Program-made: the position numbers and the translations under genes
From: Bifidobacterium sp. ESL0745
Lineage (GTDB): Bacteria > Actinomycetota > Actinomycetes > Actinomycetales > Bifidobacteriaceae
Assembly (NCBI RefSeq): GCF_029433335.1
Contig: NZ_JAQTHX010000001.1
Span: forward strand, 744,001-808,000
Direction of reading: 5' to 3'
Length of the DNA: 64,000 bases
The notes under the pieces: model-generated
Seen by the model: only the letters and a program-made list of their open reading frames with translations
Told to the model about the DNA's origin: nothing
The model's database searches: none
Part shown: in pieces, positions 57,115 through 64,000 of the stretch
How the letters are laid out: the number at the start of each line of letters is the position of its first letter
Position numbering within the stretch: the first letter of the stretch is position 1

Positions 57115-57428
57115 ACGTTGCTACGGTCTCCGCAAACTCTTAGATTTAAGCAGCAGGAATGCCACTATTCCGCCATCGTCAGCATGGTCCCCACGTACTT
57201 CTGGGTTTAAGTGGTAACTGCCACCGATATCTGATTACAAGAATTTCCGATTATCGATATTCAATGTTGAAAACACGATAGTTATTGCGATTGGTATAAG
57301 TAACTCTCTCCTATCCATAACATTTCGGCATGGCTGAAACAAGACAATTATCAACTTTCACTGATTTCAATATCAATAATCGTTATAAGTTAACGTGCTC
57401 GATACACACGTTGTTATAAACTTTAGAT
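57115..57428. other. AT-rich intergenic region before the LysR gene
   Basis: About 310 bases with no supported gene and no clear terminator after the HAD gene. Close to the LysR start there is an inverted repeat AACGTG-N9-CACGTT (57392-57397 and 57407-57412) and a TATAAA box at 57415-57420, eight bases before the LysR ATG. Confidence 0.5.
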
Positions 57429-58352
57429 ATGACACTGCTGCAGCTGAAATATATCGTCAAGATCGTGGAGTGCGGCTCGATGAACGAGGCCTCGCACGAG
57501 CTGTATGTCTCCCAGCCCGCGCTGAGCTCGTCGGTCAAGGAGCTCGAGCACGAAATGGGCATCGAGATCTTCACCCGCTCATCGCAAGGCATCGCACTGA
57601 CCGTGGACGGCGCGGAATTTCTCACGTACGCTCGCCAAGTGCTCGATCAGGCCGAGCTCATGGAGGAACGCTACAAGCACGCCAAGCCACGCAAACAACT
57701 GTGCAGCGTCTCCACCCAGCACTACATGTTCGCCGTCGAGGCGTTCGTGGAAATGATCAATTCCATCGAATCCGACGAATACGAATTCACGTTGCGCGAG
57801 ACCCGTACGCGAGACATCATTGATTCGGTGGCCAACATGCTTTCCGAAATCGGCATTCTCTATCTTTCCGATTTCAACAAGGACGTCATCGGCAAGCTCC
57901 TGCGCGGCAAACACCTCGAGTTCCATCCGCTCTTCCGTGCCGGTCTGCATGTTTTCATCTCACGTGACAACCCGCTCGCGTCCAAGAAGATCGTAACGAT
58001 GGACGACCTCAAGCCATACCCGTTCATCCAGTACGAACAGGGCGAGGAAGGCAGTTTCTACTTCGCCGAGGAGGCGGTCTGGCCCAAGGACTCCCCCAAG
58101 CTGATCACCGTCACCGACCGCGCCACCATCCTCAACTTCATCATCGGCCTCAACGGCTACACCATCTGCACCGGCATCGACAACGGCGACCTCAACAACG
58201 AGAAGATTGTCACCGTTCCGCTCGACACCGACGAGACCATGCTGGTCGGATGGATCACCAATGAACGCGCCAACCTCTCCAACGCCGCCGAAAGCTACCT
58301 CGCCAAGCTCAAGTCCGTCATCGCCAGCCATGGCTACACACTGATTGAATAA
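57429..58352 (+). CDS. LysR-family transcriptional regulator
   Basis: A 307-residue regulator. The N-terminal winged helix (about 1-60) has MNEASHELYVSQPALSSSVKEL, then a linker helix and a periplasmic-binding-like effector domain. The effector is unknown. There is no Shine-Dalgarno before the ATG, and TATAAA lies eight bases upstream, so the mRNA may be leaderless. Its likely operator is the dyad just upstream. No obvious target gene is divergent; the next gene is a small minus-strand one downstream. Confidence 0.9.
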   Translation: MTLLQLKYIVKIVECGSMNEASHELYVSQPALSSSVKELEHEMGIEIFTRSSQGIALTVDGAEFLTYARQVLDQAELMEERYKHAKPRKQLCSVSTQHYMFAVEAFVEMINSIESDEYEFTLRETRTRDIIDSVANMLSEIGILYLSDFNKDVIGKLLRGKHLEFHPLFRAGLHVFISRDNPLASKKIVTMDDLKPYPFIQYEQGEEGSFYFAEEAVWPKDSPKLITVTDRATILNFIIGLNGYTICTGIDNGDLNNEKIVTVPLDTDETMLVGWITNERANLSNAAESYLAKLKSVIASHGYTLIE

Positions 58353-58379
58353 GTTAAGAAAATCGGAACTCAACGAAAT

Positions 58380-58562
58380 CTACCAAATCTCAGCACCCAC
58401 GGCAGAGCCGGTATCCCATTCCTCGCCACGGTAGTCGCCACGGTAATCCTTGAACAAATCACTGAGATCAGGAACATCGTAACCAATCAGTTTCAAGCGT
58501 TCTTTCATCGGCAATGACGTATCTTGAATGATTTTGTTTTTACATTCCATATCATCGTCCAT
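58380..58562 (-). CDS. Small acidic protein with MazE-like antitoxin tail
   Basis: A 60-residue acidic protein. Its last 29 residues (DLSDLFKDYRGDYRGEEWDT then GSAVGAEIW) resemble the C-terminal tail that MazE/AbrB-type antitoxins use to mask MazF-like toxins, as I recall it. The N-terminal AbrB DNA-binding hairpin is missing, and an in-frame stop precedes the ATG, so this looks like a truncated or remodelled antitoxin. No MazF/PemK toxin gene lies on either side. The ribosome site is weak. Confidence 0.45.
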   Translation of the reverse strand: MDDDMECKNKIIQDTSLPMKERLKLIGYDVPDLSDLFKDYRGDYRGEEWDTGSAVGAEIW

Positions 58563-58611
58563 AATCTAATGTTATCAAATGGCTTTCGGCAATGAGATTG
58601 AATAACACATC

Positions 58612-59421
58612 CTACTTGCGGTTAATCTTTCCTCCGACATCGCCATATTTCTTGCCGGCGTAGACGCTGTAGACGGCGAATGCCGCCACTATTGCCAAAC
58701 CTACAACAAGGACGGCATACAGGTCGACGAAACGGGACGAGTGCACGAAGAGACCTGCAGCAATCAAAACGATGCCGCCAATGATGAACGCAAAACCGCC
58801 GAAACGCTGGCAGCGGCGCCATGATTCGCGGCTTTTGAAAGCTCCAGGCAGACGCATACCGGACCATCCGTTCGGTTTGACGCTCGGCATGACATTGCCG
58901 AAAATGATGAGGGCCAAGCCAGCGGTCACGTTCATGATGGGCTCCAACGGTATGCTGGAACCCGTGCCTCCCTTGCTGAAGGCATCAGAGATAATCCAAA
59001 TGTTGACGATGTTCATCTCCAAACATACCCAACATCCGCCGCCAATCCAGACTCGCACTGTCGTTTTCGGGCTCATATCCGGATGCGATTGTTTGTACAC
59101 GGAAAGTCCGAGAGGAATCTCGCACACCAGCCAGAACACACAAAAAATCAACGCAATCCAAGCAACAACGAGCCCCTCGTATTTGCTTCCCCAATGGTCA
59201 AGTTCGTTCTTACTGTTGTAATGCATAGGTATGGTGTTCGGCATATACGGCAAAGCCAGCAGATAGACAATCAGCGGCAACACAGCGAGAAGCACTAGCG
59301 CGAAGTTCCAATTTTTCGCGCCGACAAACACATCTTTCCAGCCAATATGTTGCTTGATGCTTGCGGATTCGCCATCGCTGGATTCTTGAACTTCCGTCTG
59401 ATTATCTTCGAGTTTTTCCAT
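58612..59421 (-). CDS. SdpI/DUF1648 membrane protein, copy A
   Basis: A 269-residue six-to-seven-helix membrane protein. The DUF1648 region has PYMPNTIPMHYNSKNELDHW followed by GSK, and the SdpI region has FGNVMPSVKPNGWSGMRLPG then ESWRRCQRFGG. In Bacillus subtilis SdpI gives immunity to the toxin SdpC and controls the repressor SdpR. It is a tandem paralogue of copy B, 65 bases upstream, and probably in one operon with it and the ArsR-type gene. No SdpABC toxin genes are in the window. Confidence 0.82.
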   Translation of the reverse strand: MEKLEDNQTEVQESSDGESASIKQHIGWKDVFVGAKNWNFALVLLAVLPLIVYLLALPYMPNTIPMHYNSKNELDHWGSKYEGLVVAWIALIFCVFWLVCEIPLGLSVYKQSHPDMSPKTTVRVWIGGGCWVCLEMNIVNIWIISDAFSKGGTGSSIPLEPIMNVTAGLALIIFGNVMPSVKPNGWSGMRLPGAFKSRESWRRCQRFGGFAFIIGGIVLIAAGLFVHSSRFVDLYAVLVVGLAIVAAFAVYSVYAGKKYGDVGGKINRK

Positions 59422-59486
59422 TCCTCACCGGCCCGGTAGTAATCTTCTTTGAATGAGACAAAGTCCTGTCAGGAGACACATTACCA

Positions 59487-60296
59487 TCAATCTCCCTTAA
59501 TCGAACCACCGACATCGCCGTATTTCTTACCAGCATAGGCACTGTATACGTAACACGCCACCACCATGACCAAAAGAACGGCGAGGATGGCGTACGTATT
59601 GATCAAGCTAGATGAATGTACGACAATGCCCAGAACCACCAAGATCACGCCGCCGATAATGAATGCCAGTCCGCCGAAGCGTTGGCAACGACGCCACGAT
59701 TCACGGCTTTTGTAGGCTCCGGGCACACGTATGCCCATCAACCTGTTCGGCCTTGTGTTTGGCAGGATGTTGCCGAGAACGATGAATACCAAACCGGTGA
59801 CCACGTTCATGATTGGCTCCAACGGTATTCTGGACGCGGCACGTCCTTTACTGAAGGCGTCCGCGATAATCCAAATGGTCATGACGCTGAAGACTGCGAA
59901 CATGCAGCATCCAGCGATAGCCCAAGTGCGTATCGTCGTCTTTTGGCCCGTACCTGAACCAGACTGTTTACGCGAGGAACGCTCAACGGGGATCTCGCAC
60001 ACCAGCCAGACCGCACATATCAGCAATGACAGCACAGGCAAAATGAGATCCTCGTATTTGCTGCCCCAGCGATCCAGCTCACCGCTGGCGTTGTAATGCG
60101 CGGGCACAATATCCGGCATGTATGGCAAGGCGAACAAAAGGATGATCAGCGGCAACAGGCCAAGGAGCACCATTGCGATATTCCAGTTCCTCGCACTTGC
60201 AATCACTGCTTTCCAGCTAGCCTGTTGCTCGATATCTTGAGATTCGGCCTTACTCAATTTTTGAGCTTTGGTCTTCTTATTTCTGTGTTTTCTCAT
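59487..60296 (-). CDS. SdpI/DUF1648 membrane protein, copy B
   Basis: A 269-residue paralogue of copy A with the same layout: basic N-terminus, PYMPDIVPAHYNASGELDRW then GSK, and FVLGNILPNTRPNRL-like segment reading VLGNILPNTRPNRLMGIRVPG, then ESWRRCQRFGG. The two copies diverge in the middle helices. The first 20 bases overlap the end of the ArsR-type regulator gene, which implies coupled translation. A GGAG site lies nine bases before the ATG, within that regulator gene. Confidence 0.82.
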   Translation of the reverse strand: MRKHRNKKTKAQKLSKAESQDIEQQASWKAVIASARNWNIAMVLLGLLPLIILLFALPYMPDIVPAHYNASGELDRWGSKYEDLILPVLSLLICAVWLVCEIPVERSSRKQSGSGTGQKTTIRTWAIAGCCMFAVFSVMTIWIIADAFSKGRAASRIPLEPIMNVVTGLVFIVLGNILPNTRPNRLMGIRVPGAYKSRESWRRCQRFGGLAFIIGGVILVVLGIVVHSSSLINTYAILAVLLVMVVACYVYSAYAGKKYGDVGGSIKGD

Positions 60297-60654
60297 CTCT
60301 CACCGCTCCAGTTGCAGCTTCTTGTGAACCTCGTATAGCGTTTCCTCGTTCCACCGGCTTCGCCTTGTACCGAGAAGCCTTGGAAACGGCATTGTTGCGC
60401 TGCAGCTCTTTCATCCAGACAATGGTGTCGTCAAGGACGGTCAGGTTCGGCTCGTACCAGATGATCGTTCCGTCACGACTATCCGTCACCAGCCCGGCTT
60501 CGCGCAACTTACGCAGATGATACGAAAGCCTCGAGGCCGACAACCCTGTGGCTTCGGCGAGTTCGCCGGCATTCATCACTCGTTGCCTCAACAATTGAAG
60601 AATCTCACGCCGCGCCGGATCCGCAAGCGCGGACAATGTAGTCTGCACACCCAC
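60277..60654 (-). CDS. ArsR/SdpR-family transcriptional repressor
   Basis: A 125-residue winged-helix repressor. The domain runs from LSALADPARREILQLLRQR through NAGELAEATGLSASRLSYHL to KLREAGLVTDSRDGTIIWYE, closely like SdpR. No metal-binding cysteines are present, unlike ArsR and SmtB. A basic tail follows. The start at 60654 is a GTG six bases after AAAGGA; a GTG five codons earlier overlaps that site. It overlaps SdpI copy B by 20 bases. Two AT-rich dyads upstream are its likely operators. Confidence 0.85.
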   Translation of the reverse strand: MGVQTTLSALADPARREILQLLRQRVMNAGELAEATGLSASRLSYHLRKLREAGLVTDSRDGTIIWYEPNLTVLDDTIVWMKELQRNNAVSKASRYKAKPVERGNAIRGSQEAATGAVRDEKTQK

Positions 60655-60686
60655 TTGAGATCCTTTCACTAACTTGCTGCTTCTTC

Positions 60687-60710
60687 ATATTTCAAATCAA
60701 GTTGAAATAT
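60687..60710. promoter_or_regulatory. Operator-like dyad 1 upstream of the SdpR-type gene
   Basis: ATATTTCAA-N6-TTGAAATAT is a perfect 9-bp inverted repeat centred 44 bases before the repressor GTG. With dyad 2 it shares the TTCAA...TTGAA half-sites, so both may be bound by the adjacent repressor. Confidence 0.6.
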
Positions 60711-60740
60711 ATTTTTACTCTAATCCTTTTCGATAGCTAA

Positions 60741-60756
60741 TTCAAATTGTTTTGAA
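60741..60756. promoter_or_regulatory. Operator-like dyad 2 upstream of the SdpR-type gene
   Basis: TTCAAA-TTGT-TTTGAA is a perfect 6-bp inverted repeat, 50 bases from dyad 1 centre to centre, and shares the same TTCAA...TTGAA half-sites. Confidence 0.55.
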
Positions 60757-60813
60757 ATAACTTTTTCCAATCCGAACTTAGAAGAATAAGGCTTCTCCAT
60801 CTTTTAAACAAGA

Positions 60814-60872
60814 ACTGCCTTATGAATCGCAAAGTCTGAAATAATTGTTTATTTGCGATTCATAAGGCAGTT
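60814..60872 (-). terminator. Terminator after the acyl-CoA ligase gene
   Basis: Perfect 21-bp stem (60814-60834 with 60852-60872) beginning AACTGCC, with an 18-base AT-rich loop. On the minus strand it is followed by CTTGTTTAAAAG. It ends fadD and isolates it from the SdpR operon. Confidence 0.85.
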
Positions 60873-60891
60873 TCGTCTATCAGAAACGAAC

Positions 60892-62706
60892 TCAGCTCTT
60901 CTTCGGAGCGTAAATGACATTGTCGATGAGGTCCTTGTAGTAGTCGGTGATGACCTGGCGCTTGGCTTTGAGGCTTGGGGTGAGCATGCCGTTGGCCTCG
61001 GTGAATTCGTCGGGTACGATCTCGAACTTGCGGATGGACTCGGCACGCGAGACCAGCTCGTTGGCCTTGTTGACGGCACGCTCGACCTCGGCTCGGACGA
61101 TCGGGTTCTCGCCGGCTTCCTTCAAATCCTTGACCGGCTCGGCACCTTCGGACTTGAGCCAATCGTTGGTCTCCTGCAGATCCAGCGAGATAATTGCGGC
61201 GATGAATGGCTTGCGGTCGCCGACCATGACGCACTGGCTGACCACGGGCGAGGTCATGACGGCGGTCTCCACCTCGGCGGGCGAAACGTTCTTGCCACCG
61301 GCGGTAATGATGATGTCTTTCTTGCGGCCTGTCAGCGTCACGAAACCGTCGGAATCGATCGAGCCAAGATCGCCGGTATGCAGCCATCCATCGACGATCT
61401 GTTCCTTGGTGATTTCCGGATGGTTATGATAGCCGACGCACACCGCCCGGCTTTTGATGCACAGCTCCCCTGTGTCGCTGACGCCGACGGACACACCTTG
61501 CAGCGGAATGCCCACGGTGCCGATCTTATAGCCTTTGGTGGGATTGACCATGGCCGGCGCGCAGGTCTCGGTCATGCCGTAACCTTCGAGCAGCGGCAGG
61601 CCGACGCCGTTGAAGAAATGCGCGATGGTCGCATTGAGCGGAGCACCGCCGGAAACCGCATATTCGACCTTCCCGCCGAAAATCTGCATGATGGTCGAAT
61701 ATACAAGCTTGTTGTAAACAGCGTGACGCATACGCAACATGCGCGGAATCGGCTTTCCGGACTGTTGGGCCTTCGACCACTCAATCGCCGTGTTGGTCGC
61801 ACGCGAGAAAACACGTCCGGCTACACCTGAACCTGCCCTCTGCGAGGCGGCGTTATAGATCTTCTCGAAAATACGCGGAACAGCAAGAATGAACGTCGGC
61901 TTGAACGTGCGGAAATCGGCCAAAATGGTCTTCAGATTGCTTGACAGACCCAAAGTGACCGTCCCCGCAAAGCAGACCAGCTGCATGAATCGGGCGAAGA
62001 CGTGTGCCAGCGGTAGAAACAGCAACAGCCTGCGGCCAGGCTTGTTGAGGATGTCGCCCATGGATTGCACGCCGGAAATGGTGATGAAGACGAAATTCGA
62101 ATGGGTCAGTTCGATGCCCTTCGGCGTTCCCGTGGATCCGGACGTGTAGACGATGGTTGCCAAATCGCTGCCTTTGACCGCTTTTTCACGTTGCCAGAAT
62201 TCCTCGTCGGTGACGCTTTGGCCGAACTTTTCGATGGTCTCGATGGCACCTGCGGCGATGACATACACATCTTTGAGATCGGCACAGGAATCACGAACGA
62301 CATCAATCTTGTCACGCTGTGCGTCATCTTCGGCAAAGGCCATCTTGACGTTGGAATCGTTAAAGATCATCTGCACTTGAGCCGGTGAATTCGTCTCGTA
62401 GACAGGAACCGTGAGCGCACCGATCGACATGGTGGCCACATCCAGTGCGGTCCATTGCCAGGACGTATGCGCAATGATCGCAACGGAATCCCCTGGTTTG
62501 ACGCCACGGGCAATCAGCCCTTTGGCAAGCCCAATGACTTTGTCCCGGAATTCGGTCGCCGTAAACGACTGCCACTTGCCGTCATCACCGACATATTCAA
62601 CCAGCGACTCATCCGGCGTACGCTTGGCACGGTCGTCAAGCAACGTAAAAATGTTCCGATCGCTTTCAATCGACTTTTCCAACGGCTGTGTGTATTCCTG
62701 TTGCAT
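60892..62706 (-). CDS. fadD: AMP-dependent long-chain fatty-acid--CoA ligase
   Basis: Activates fatty acids to acyl-AMP and then acyl-CoA at the membrane. The AMP-binding motif is IVYTSGSTGTPKGIELTH; later come YGMTETCAPAMVNP, then LHTGDLGSIDSDGFVTLTGR and the catalytic Lys region near the end (LTPSLKAKRQVI). Length 604. The ATG at 62706 has AAGGGAG four bases upstream and replaces a longer frame starting at 62754. Bifidobacteria are not known to degrade fatty acids, so a role in lipid uptake and recycling is more likely. Confidence 0.9.
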   Translation of the reverse strand: MQQEYTQPLEKSIESDRNIFTLLDDRAKRTPDESLVEYVGDDGKWQSFTATEFRDKVIGLAKGLIARGVKPGDSVAIIAHTSWQWTALDVATMSIGALTVPVYETNSPAQVQMIFNDSNVKMAFAEDDAQRDKIDVVRDSCADLKDVYVIAAGAIETIEKFGQSVTDEEFWQREKAVKGSDLATIVYTSGSTGTPKGIELTHSNFVFITISGVQSMGDILNKPGRRLLLFLPLAHVFARFMQLVCFAGTVTLGLSSNLKTILADFRTFKPTFILAVPRIFEKIYNAASQRAGSGVAGRVFSRATNTAIEWSKAQQSGKPIPRMLRMRHAVYNKLVYSTIMQIFGGKVEYAVSGGAPLNATIAHFFNGVGLPLLEGYGMTETCAPAMVNPTKGYKIGTVGIPLQGVSVGVSDTGELCIKSRAVCVGYHNHPEITKEQIVDGWLHTGDLGSIDSDGFVTLTGRKKDIIITAGGKNVSPAEVETAVMTSPVVSQCVMVGDRKPFIAAIISLDLQETNDWLKSEGAEPVKDLKEAGENPIVRAEVERAVNKANELVSRAESIRKFEIVPDEFTEANGMLTPSLKAKRQVITDYYKDLIDNVIYAPKKS

Positions 62707-62760
62707 ACGGCTCCCTTGTTGACGTAATACTAGATAAAACCATACTCCGTACATAGGAAC

Positions 62761-64000
62761 TTAATCGTCATATCTAGGATTTTCGACTAACGCCTCCATT
62801 GATATCGCGTTGCGGAAATTGTTTTCAGATTCCTTCATCTTGTTCTTGAAAACCTGATAATCGGTCTCGCCTTGCGGAATCCGAAAACCTATTTTGTGGA
62901 CCTGTACTTTAGGATTGCGTTCTTTAAAAAGAATATCGGATCCACCGATGTCTGATCGCAGTGTGAAAGTCGAAATATCAGGTTTTTCGGCATCGGCTTC
63001 GTTATCAGATTGATGAGATGAAATCGGATACCAATATTGCCCTGTGTTCGCCTCAAAACGGAACATGTAGGACAATAACTGCTGATAATCCCTTCCTCCA
63101 ACGTTGTTTTCGGGCTTGTATTTCGCGTCGGCAACCATAATAGACGGATAATCCTGGCCGCGACTGCGGTCAATCGCGAGAAAATCAGGGAATATCGGTC
63201 CTTCCGCTTTGTCGAAAAAGTATTGTCCGCCGGTTTTCGCTTTGTTTCGAGGGTGCAGAAGTTCAAATTCCATCTCTCCCTCGCGGCAGACCAGATTGAG
63301 ATATTCCTCCCAAAGCCATGCACAATCGAAAAGAACCCCGAAAATTTTTCCGGAACGTTTGTCTTGCGGAACGAAACCCCTGTTCTGCAAAATAGCGATG
63401 CAAATACGCTGCAGAATACGATAATTATGGAAATAAGGCTTGTCTACAGGATGGCGGAGATTCCAGGAGATGATGTCGCGTCGCTCGGATTTGGCATAGC
63501 GCGTAGTCACGTAACGTACGGTGCTGGCATCGCTTCTGATCAATTCCGAATAGTTCAAAACACTGTAGCCAAACGAACCCAAACCCGCAATATATTCAAT
63601 CGTGTGACGGATAAGCTCGGTTACGTTGTTATCGACGTCAAAAGGTCTCGTCGAGTATGCGATGTGGCCGGAAAACGGGATGTCATCGCGGATGTAACGA
63701 GGAATGTCAATGACGCCTTTGGGACGGGAATCATCGTATTCACGCCGCATGTAGGCTTTATAAACGCCCTGAGCAAGCGCATGATGCAGATAGAAAGGAA
63801 ACAGCATGATCAAGATCTGTTGCCAGCTTTTATTCGCAGAATTAGTGAAGTCGAGATTCTTTACCACGTTTACATGAAGCACTTTAGAAACAAGGTAACT
63901 GAATAGATAATCCTTATCAAAGGAGGAAGGTTCTCCATTGGCTTTTCCCCCAAAGCGCGTGGTTATTGTCAGACAATCAGTTTTCTTATGTTCCGAGTCG
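62761..64000 (-). CDS. mcrC: McrC-family restriction system component, partial (N-terminus beyond window)
   Basis: Nuclease subunit of a McrBC-type methylation-dependent restriction system. The C-terminal PD-(D/E)xK core is visible as IFPDFLAIDRSRGQDYPSIM then VADAKYKPE. The region upstream, LHHALAQGVYKAYMRREY and then PFSGHIAYSTRPFDVDN, is family-typical. An internal GTG at 63882 is not the start: the frame stays open to the window edge, reading FDKDYLFSYLVSKVLH just before it. The GTPase partner McrB, normally encoded upstream, should lie beyond the right edge. It ends 55 bases before fadD. Confidence 0.8.
   Translation of the reverse strand, partial: DSEHKKTDCLTITTRFGGKANGEPSSFDKDYLFSYLVSKVLHVNVVKNLDFTNSANKSWQQILIMLFPFYLHHALAQGVYKAYMRREYDDSRPKGVIDIPRYIRDDIPFSGHIAYSTRPFDVDNNVTELIRHTIEYIAGLGSFGYSVLNYSELIRSDASTVRYVTTRYAKSERRDIISWNLRHPVDKPYFHNYRILQRICIAILQNRGFVPQDKRSGKIFGVLFDCAWLWEEYLNLVCREGEMEFELLHPRNKAKTGGQYFFDKAEGPIFPDFLAIDRSRGQDYPSIMVADAKYKPENNVGGRDYQQLLSYMFRFEANTGQYWYPISSHQSDNEADAEKPDISTFTLRSDIGGSDILFKERNPKVQVHKIGFRIPQGETDYQVFKNKMKESENNFRNAISMEALVENPRYDD

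Overview
The window is a piece of a Bifidobacterium-like (Actinobacteria) chromosome. Four things point there: cytidylate kinase fused to the GTPase Der; transketolase and transaldolase side by side (enzymes of the bifid shunt); a eukaryotic-type UDP-glucose pyrophosphorylase; and the actinobacterial order thrS, pgsA, acyltransferase, pimA, yebC, ruvC, ruvA, ruvB, yajC. Most genes lie on the minus strand, and many start with GTG or TTG behind a clear Shine-Dalgarno. No rRNA, CRISPR array, insertion sequence or prophage was seen. The genus is an inference from gene content; no database was searched.

Layout. 1-5 kb: the 5' part of a UDP-glucose pyrophosphorylase gene cut by the left edge, a DUF24/HxlR redox-type regulator with a probable one-base frameshift and its quinone-oxidoreductase neighbour, tRNA-Pro, and a sortase-type CAP-domain surface protein. 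5-9.5 kb: cmk-der and a pseudouridine synthase (translationally coupled), a MIP channel and a small membrane protein. 9.7-25 kb: a long minus-strand block of purH, a PerM-like membrane protein, sucD, sucC, apt, yajC, ruvB, ruvA, ruvC, yebC, three phosphatidylinositol/PI-mannoside genes and thrS. 25-32 kb: an MFS transporter, five tRNA genes (Gly twice, Cys, Val twice), a glutamine amidotransferase, a cation efflux protein, a PAC2 protein, uppP and a fructosamine-kinase-like gene. 32-40 kb: dnaJ and hrcA with a perfect CIRCE operator, then tkt and tal on the plus strand, each followed by a strong terminator, then two hydrolases. 40-52.4 kb: secG, tpiA, pgk, whiA, rapZ, aroE, uvrC, uvrA. 52.7-57 kb: plus-strand ABC-F ATPase, NAD(P)HX repair enzyme and HAD hydrolase. 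57-64 kb: more accessory content, with a LysR regulator, a MazE-tail-like small protein, an SdpR-SdpI-SdpI cassette, a long-chain acyl-CoA ligase and a McrC gene cut by the right edge.

How the parts work together. DNA repair is spread over several loci joined by LexA-type boxes: one upstream of uvrA and one between ruvC and ruvA. Heat-shock control is visible as the CIRCE element at hrcA-dnaJ. Central carbon metabolism is represented by tkt, tal, pgk, tpiA and UDP-glucose pyrophosphorylase; GAPDH is not in the window. Cell-envelope functions cover PI-mannoside synthesis, UppP, SecG, YajC and the surface CAP protein.

The most unusual parts are the SdpR-SdpI-SdpI cassette with twin operator-like dyads (58.6-60.8 kb), the orphan MazE-tail protein beside it, the redox regulator/oxidoreductase pair with matching dyads, the SOS box feeding ruvAB through a hairpin leader, and a 76-bp element with perfect 12-bp inverted ends at 26.55 kb.
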